Source of the DNA: Candidatus Roizmanbacteria bacterium CG06_land_8_20_14_3_00_34_14
GTDB lineage: Bacteria > Patescibacteriota > Microgenomatia > UBA1406 > GWC2-37-13
DNA length: 6,215 nucleotides
NCBI GenBank assembly: GCA_002779665.1
Contig: PEVZ01000058.1
Span: 1 to 6,215 of the forward strand
Reading direction: 5' to 3'
Shown: in pieces, positions 4,774-6,215 of the stretch
How the letters are laid out: every line of letters begins with the position of its first letter
How positions within the stretch are numbered: position 1 is the stretch's first letter
Program-made: the position numbers and the translations under genes
Notes under the pieces: model-generated
Seen by the model: only the letters and a program-made list of their open reading frames with translations
Databases searched by the model: none
What the model was told of the DNA's origin: nothing

Positions 4774-5796
4774 TTAAAACTGCTCGAGAAACCTTATATC
4801 CCCGCTGTAATAATTTCTAATATCATCGAGCCCATATTTCATCATAATTACGCGTTCTATGCCAAACCCAAATGCCCATCCTGAGTTTGCCGAAGGATCA
4901 ATACCGCCTTCACGCAAAACATTAGGATGGACCATCCCTGTCCCCCCAAGCTCTAACCAACCGGATTTACAGACGCGGCACTTTTCACCCTTATATTTTC
5001 CGATGCCTCCGCAATTATTACAGGAAATATCGACTTCAAATGAGGGTTCGGTAAATTGAAAATGATGTGGTCTCAGTCGGGTCTTCGTCCCTTTTCCAAA
5101 ATATTTTTCGGCAAAATAATCAAGTGTCCCTCTTAGGTTGACAATGCTAATATCCGAGTCGACACACAGTCCTTCAAATTGATGAAACATCGGTGTATGA
5201 GTCGGGTCCCAGTTTGGTCGGTAGCATTTTGAAATATTTATCATCCTTATTGGAGGAGTTTTGACTCTTTTCATTTCCCGATTTTGACCGTTAGATGTAT
5301 GAGGGGTCAAAACCATTTTTCCTAAATTTGGATGGGCGGGTACATCGATGAAGGATGTTTCAACGTCATCCCGGGCCGGGTGACCGGATGGCATATTTAG
5401 TGATTCAAATGCCCCATATTCCCAGTCAACCTCAGGATAAGATACACGGATAAAACCGATCTTTTCAAAGATCTTTGTAATTTCTTCAATCGCGTAGGAT
5501 ACGATATGAATGCTTCCTTTTGGATAAGCTTTTCCCGGCAAAGTCTTGTCAAAAAAAACCTCAGATTTTTCTTTTGAAACAATTAATTTCCTAATTTCTA
5601 TGTATTTCTTAATTTCAGTTTTTAACAGGTTGACTTTCTGTCCATATTCCCGTTTCTCTTCATTGGGAACATTTTTTATTTCTGAAAGAAGTTTATTAAT
5701 CTGACCGTTTCGTCCGAGATATTTTATTTCCAATTGAGAAAGTTCGTCTAACGTTTTTGCAGAATTAATTTCCAATTCATATTTCTTTTGATCCAT
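4774..5796 (-). CDS. pheS: Phenylalanine--tRNA ligase alpha subunit
   Basis: PheS is the catalytic subunit of the cytoplasmic alpha2-beta2 enzyme. It activates phenylalanine with ATP and transfers it to tRNA-Phe. The 340 residues, a normal bacterial length, begin with a charged helical region (about 1-75) that in known structures forms a tRNA-binding coiled coil. The class II core follows: GSIHIVSYAIEEI and HPARDD (139-144), LTPHTSNGQ (163-171), motif 2 around RMINISKCYRPNWDPTHTPMFHQFEG, FTEPSFEVDI, WLELGGTGMVHPNVL, and motif 3 GFGIER (310-315). Cysteines 259, 262, 273 and 276 form a CxxC...CxxC pair, as in many bacterial PheS. I chose the ATG at 5796 because the upstream in-frame start at 5901 would overlap rplT and add 35 residues foreign to PheS. 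A TATAAT lies 10 nt before this ATG. DPSANSG (300-306) is encoded by a repeat-like sequence. Confidence 0.97.
   Translation of the reverse strand: MDQKKYELEINSAKTLDELSQLEIKYLGRNGQINKLLSEIKNVPNEEKREYGQKVNLLKTEIKKYIEIRKLIVSKEKSEVFFDKTLPGKAYPKGSIHIVSYAIEEITKIFEKIGFIRVSYPEVDWEYGAFESLNMPSGHPARDDVETSFIDVPAHPNLGKMVLTPHTSNGQNREMKRVKTPPIRMINISKCYRPNWDPTHTPMFHQFEGLCVDSDISIVNLRGTLDYFAEKYFGKGTKTRLRPHHFQFTEPSFEVDISCNNCGGIGKYKGEKCRVCKSGWLELGGTGMVHPNVLREGGIDPSANSGWAFGFGIERVIMMKYGLDDIRNYYSGDIRFLEQF
4877..4899. repeat. Sequence resembling a dispersed ATCCTGAG...GAAGGAT repeat, inside pheS
   Basis: CATCCTGAG (4877-4885) and GAAGGATC (4892-4899) flank TTTGCC. I recall a very similar element (CATCCTGAGCTTGTCGAAGGATC-like, often translated HPELVEGS) as dispersed in many environmental bacterial genomes. 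About 20 of 23 bases agree with that remembered form. On the pheS strand it encodes DPSANSGW, which falls without a gap on the conserved DPxxxSGxAFG segment before motif 3. It may therefore be coincidence rather than an insertion. Confidence 0.4.
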
Positions 5797-5806
5797 GATA
5801 AAGAAA

Positions 5807-5812
5807 ATTATA
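5807..5812 (-). promoter_or_regulatory. -10 box for pheS, predicted near-leaderless transcript
   Basis: On the minus strand a perfect TATAAT occupies 5812-5807, followed by 10 nt and the pheS ATG at 5796. Transcription would start about 5799-5800, leaving a 5' leader of three or four nt. Only weak -35 matches occur 17-18 nt upstream. This would let pheS-pheT be transcribed independently of rplT, although read-through from rplT is also likely because no terminator is seen in the gap. Confidence 0.5.
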
Positions 5813-5833
5813 CCTAATTTTTTTCTGTAGTGG

Positions 5834-5847
5834 AACGATTCATCGTT
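5834..5847. repeat. Short inverted repeat AACGAT-TC-ATCGTT in the rplT-pheS gap
   Basis: Six-base perfect arms with a two-base centre lie just after the rplT stop and just upstream of the pheS -10 box, around the expected -35 position. It could be a weak hairpin at the end of the rplT message or a small operator. No T-run follows it directly, and at this length chance is a real possibility. Confidence 0.3.
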
Positions 5848-5854
5848 TAAATTA

Positions 5855-6199
5855 TTACTTCGCTCTTTCGACGATCTTTTTGAAGATTGCTGGATGTTCA
5901 ACGGCTATCTGAGATAAGATTTTTCTGTCAAGTTCAATTTTATTTACTTTTAGCTTGTTGATAAAAATACTATATTTCATCCCCAACTCTCTAAGACCTG
6001 CGTTCATTCTGATTATCCACAATTGTCTAAAATCTCTTTTTTTTGCTTTTCTTCCTTTGAAAGCATATTCTCCGGCGTGCAAGACGGCTTCCTTGGCCTT
6101 TTTAAACTGTTTATGCCGAGTCATCCAAAAACCCTTAGCCAGTTTTAATACCTTTTTATGTTTCGCTCTAGTTTTTACTCCCCCCTTGATTCTAACCAT
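5855..6199 (-). CDS. rplT: 50S ribosomal protein L20 (bL20)
   Basis: L20 is a basic protein that binds 23S rRNA early in assembly of the large ribosomal subunit. The 114 residues match the family's usual length and landmarks: an arginine/lysine-rich N-terminal extension (MVRIKGGVKTRAKHKKVLKLAKGF), the central AVLHAGEYAFKGRKAKKRDFRQLWI segment, and the C-terminal globular part RMNAGL...YSIFINKLK...IELDRKILSQIAV. The first residues match the known L20 N-terminus, so the ATG at 6199 is secure. Only 16 nt lie upstream in the window and show no Shine-Dalgarno sequence. The gene precedes pheS by 58 bp, as in the common infC-rpmI-rplT-pheS-pheT order. infC and rpmI are not visible here. In other bacteria L20 represses its own operon through mRNA binding; the needed upstream region is outside the window. 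Confidence 0.97.
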   Translation of the reverse strand: MVRIKGGVKTRAKHKKVLKLAKGFWMTRHKQFKKAKEAVLHAGEYAFKGRKAKKRDFRQLWIIRMNAGLRELGMKYSIFINKLKVNKIELDRKILSQIAVEHPAIFKKIVERAK

Positions 6200-6215
6200 A
6201 CTTTATAAACTTTAT

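Noticed and set aside
5797..5901. A 35-residue N-terminal extension of PheS starting at 5901
   Set aside because: It overlaps the end of rplT by 47 nt, has no resemblance to PheS, and would bypass the TATAAT-N10-ATG start at 5796.
1..6215. A previously undescribed multi-gene system
   Set aside because: All four genes are recognisable housekeeping genes in a familiar order. The only unexplained structure is the repeat content and start-site arrangement reported above.

Overview
The window looks like a piece of a low-GC bacterial chromosome, most plausibly from the Patescibacteria (Candidate Phyla Radiation), perhaps a Microgenomates-type lineage. This rests on the AT-rich composition, the absence of Shine-Dalgarno sequences at all four gene starts, an unusually short PheT, and short palindromic repeats inside coding sequence, including a CCTGCC-type palindrome translated as LPAGRQ that I associate from memory with such genomes. 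The taxonomic call is inference. UGA serves as a normal stop codon (end of pheT), which argues against the SR1/Gracilibacteria code.

Layout. Positions 1-153 are a non-coding promoter region with a perfect 38-bp palindrome (47-84) and an extended -10 box placed just before an ATG. Positions 154-2745 (+) encode a class A penicillin-binding protein, a bifunctional peptidoglycan synthase with an Ig-like C-terminal module. After a 7-bp convergent gap, the minus strand carries, in order of transcription, rplT (ribosomal protein L20, 6199-5855), pheS (5796-4774) and pheT (4714-2753). This is the classical rplT-pheS-pheT order. PheS and PheT form the alpha2-beta2 phenylalanyl-tRNA synthetase. The infC and rpmI genes usually found upstream of rplT would lie beyond the right edge.

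What stands out is not a new gene system but the repeat load of ordinary housekeeping genes. pheT alone carries at least six short repeat elements, all kept in frame and mostly in linkers or loops: three related inverted repeats of the GTAGGGAACAAA type in one orientation and frame, one GTAGGGGCGG inverted repeat, one pair of 13-bp GGGTCAGACCC units, and a four-copy heptamer tandem. The same 13-bp unit recurs three times at exact 18-bp spacing in the pheS-pheT gap, next to the pheT start. pheS and the PBP gene each carry one further repeat-like element. Two genes (PBP and pheS) share the arrangement TATAAT, 10 nt, ATG, which predicts leaderless mRNAs. PheT lacks the EMAP/OB tRNA-binding (B2) module normal in bacterial PheT but keeps the C-terminal anticodon-binding domain. 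No mobile-element gene, CRISPR array, tRNA or rRNA is visible.
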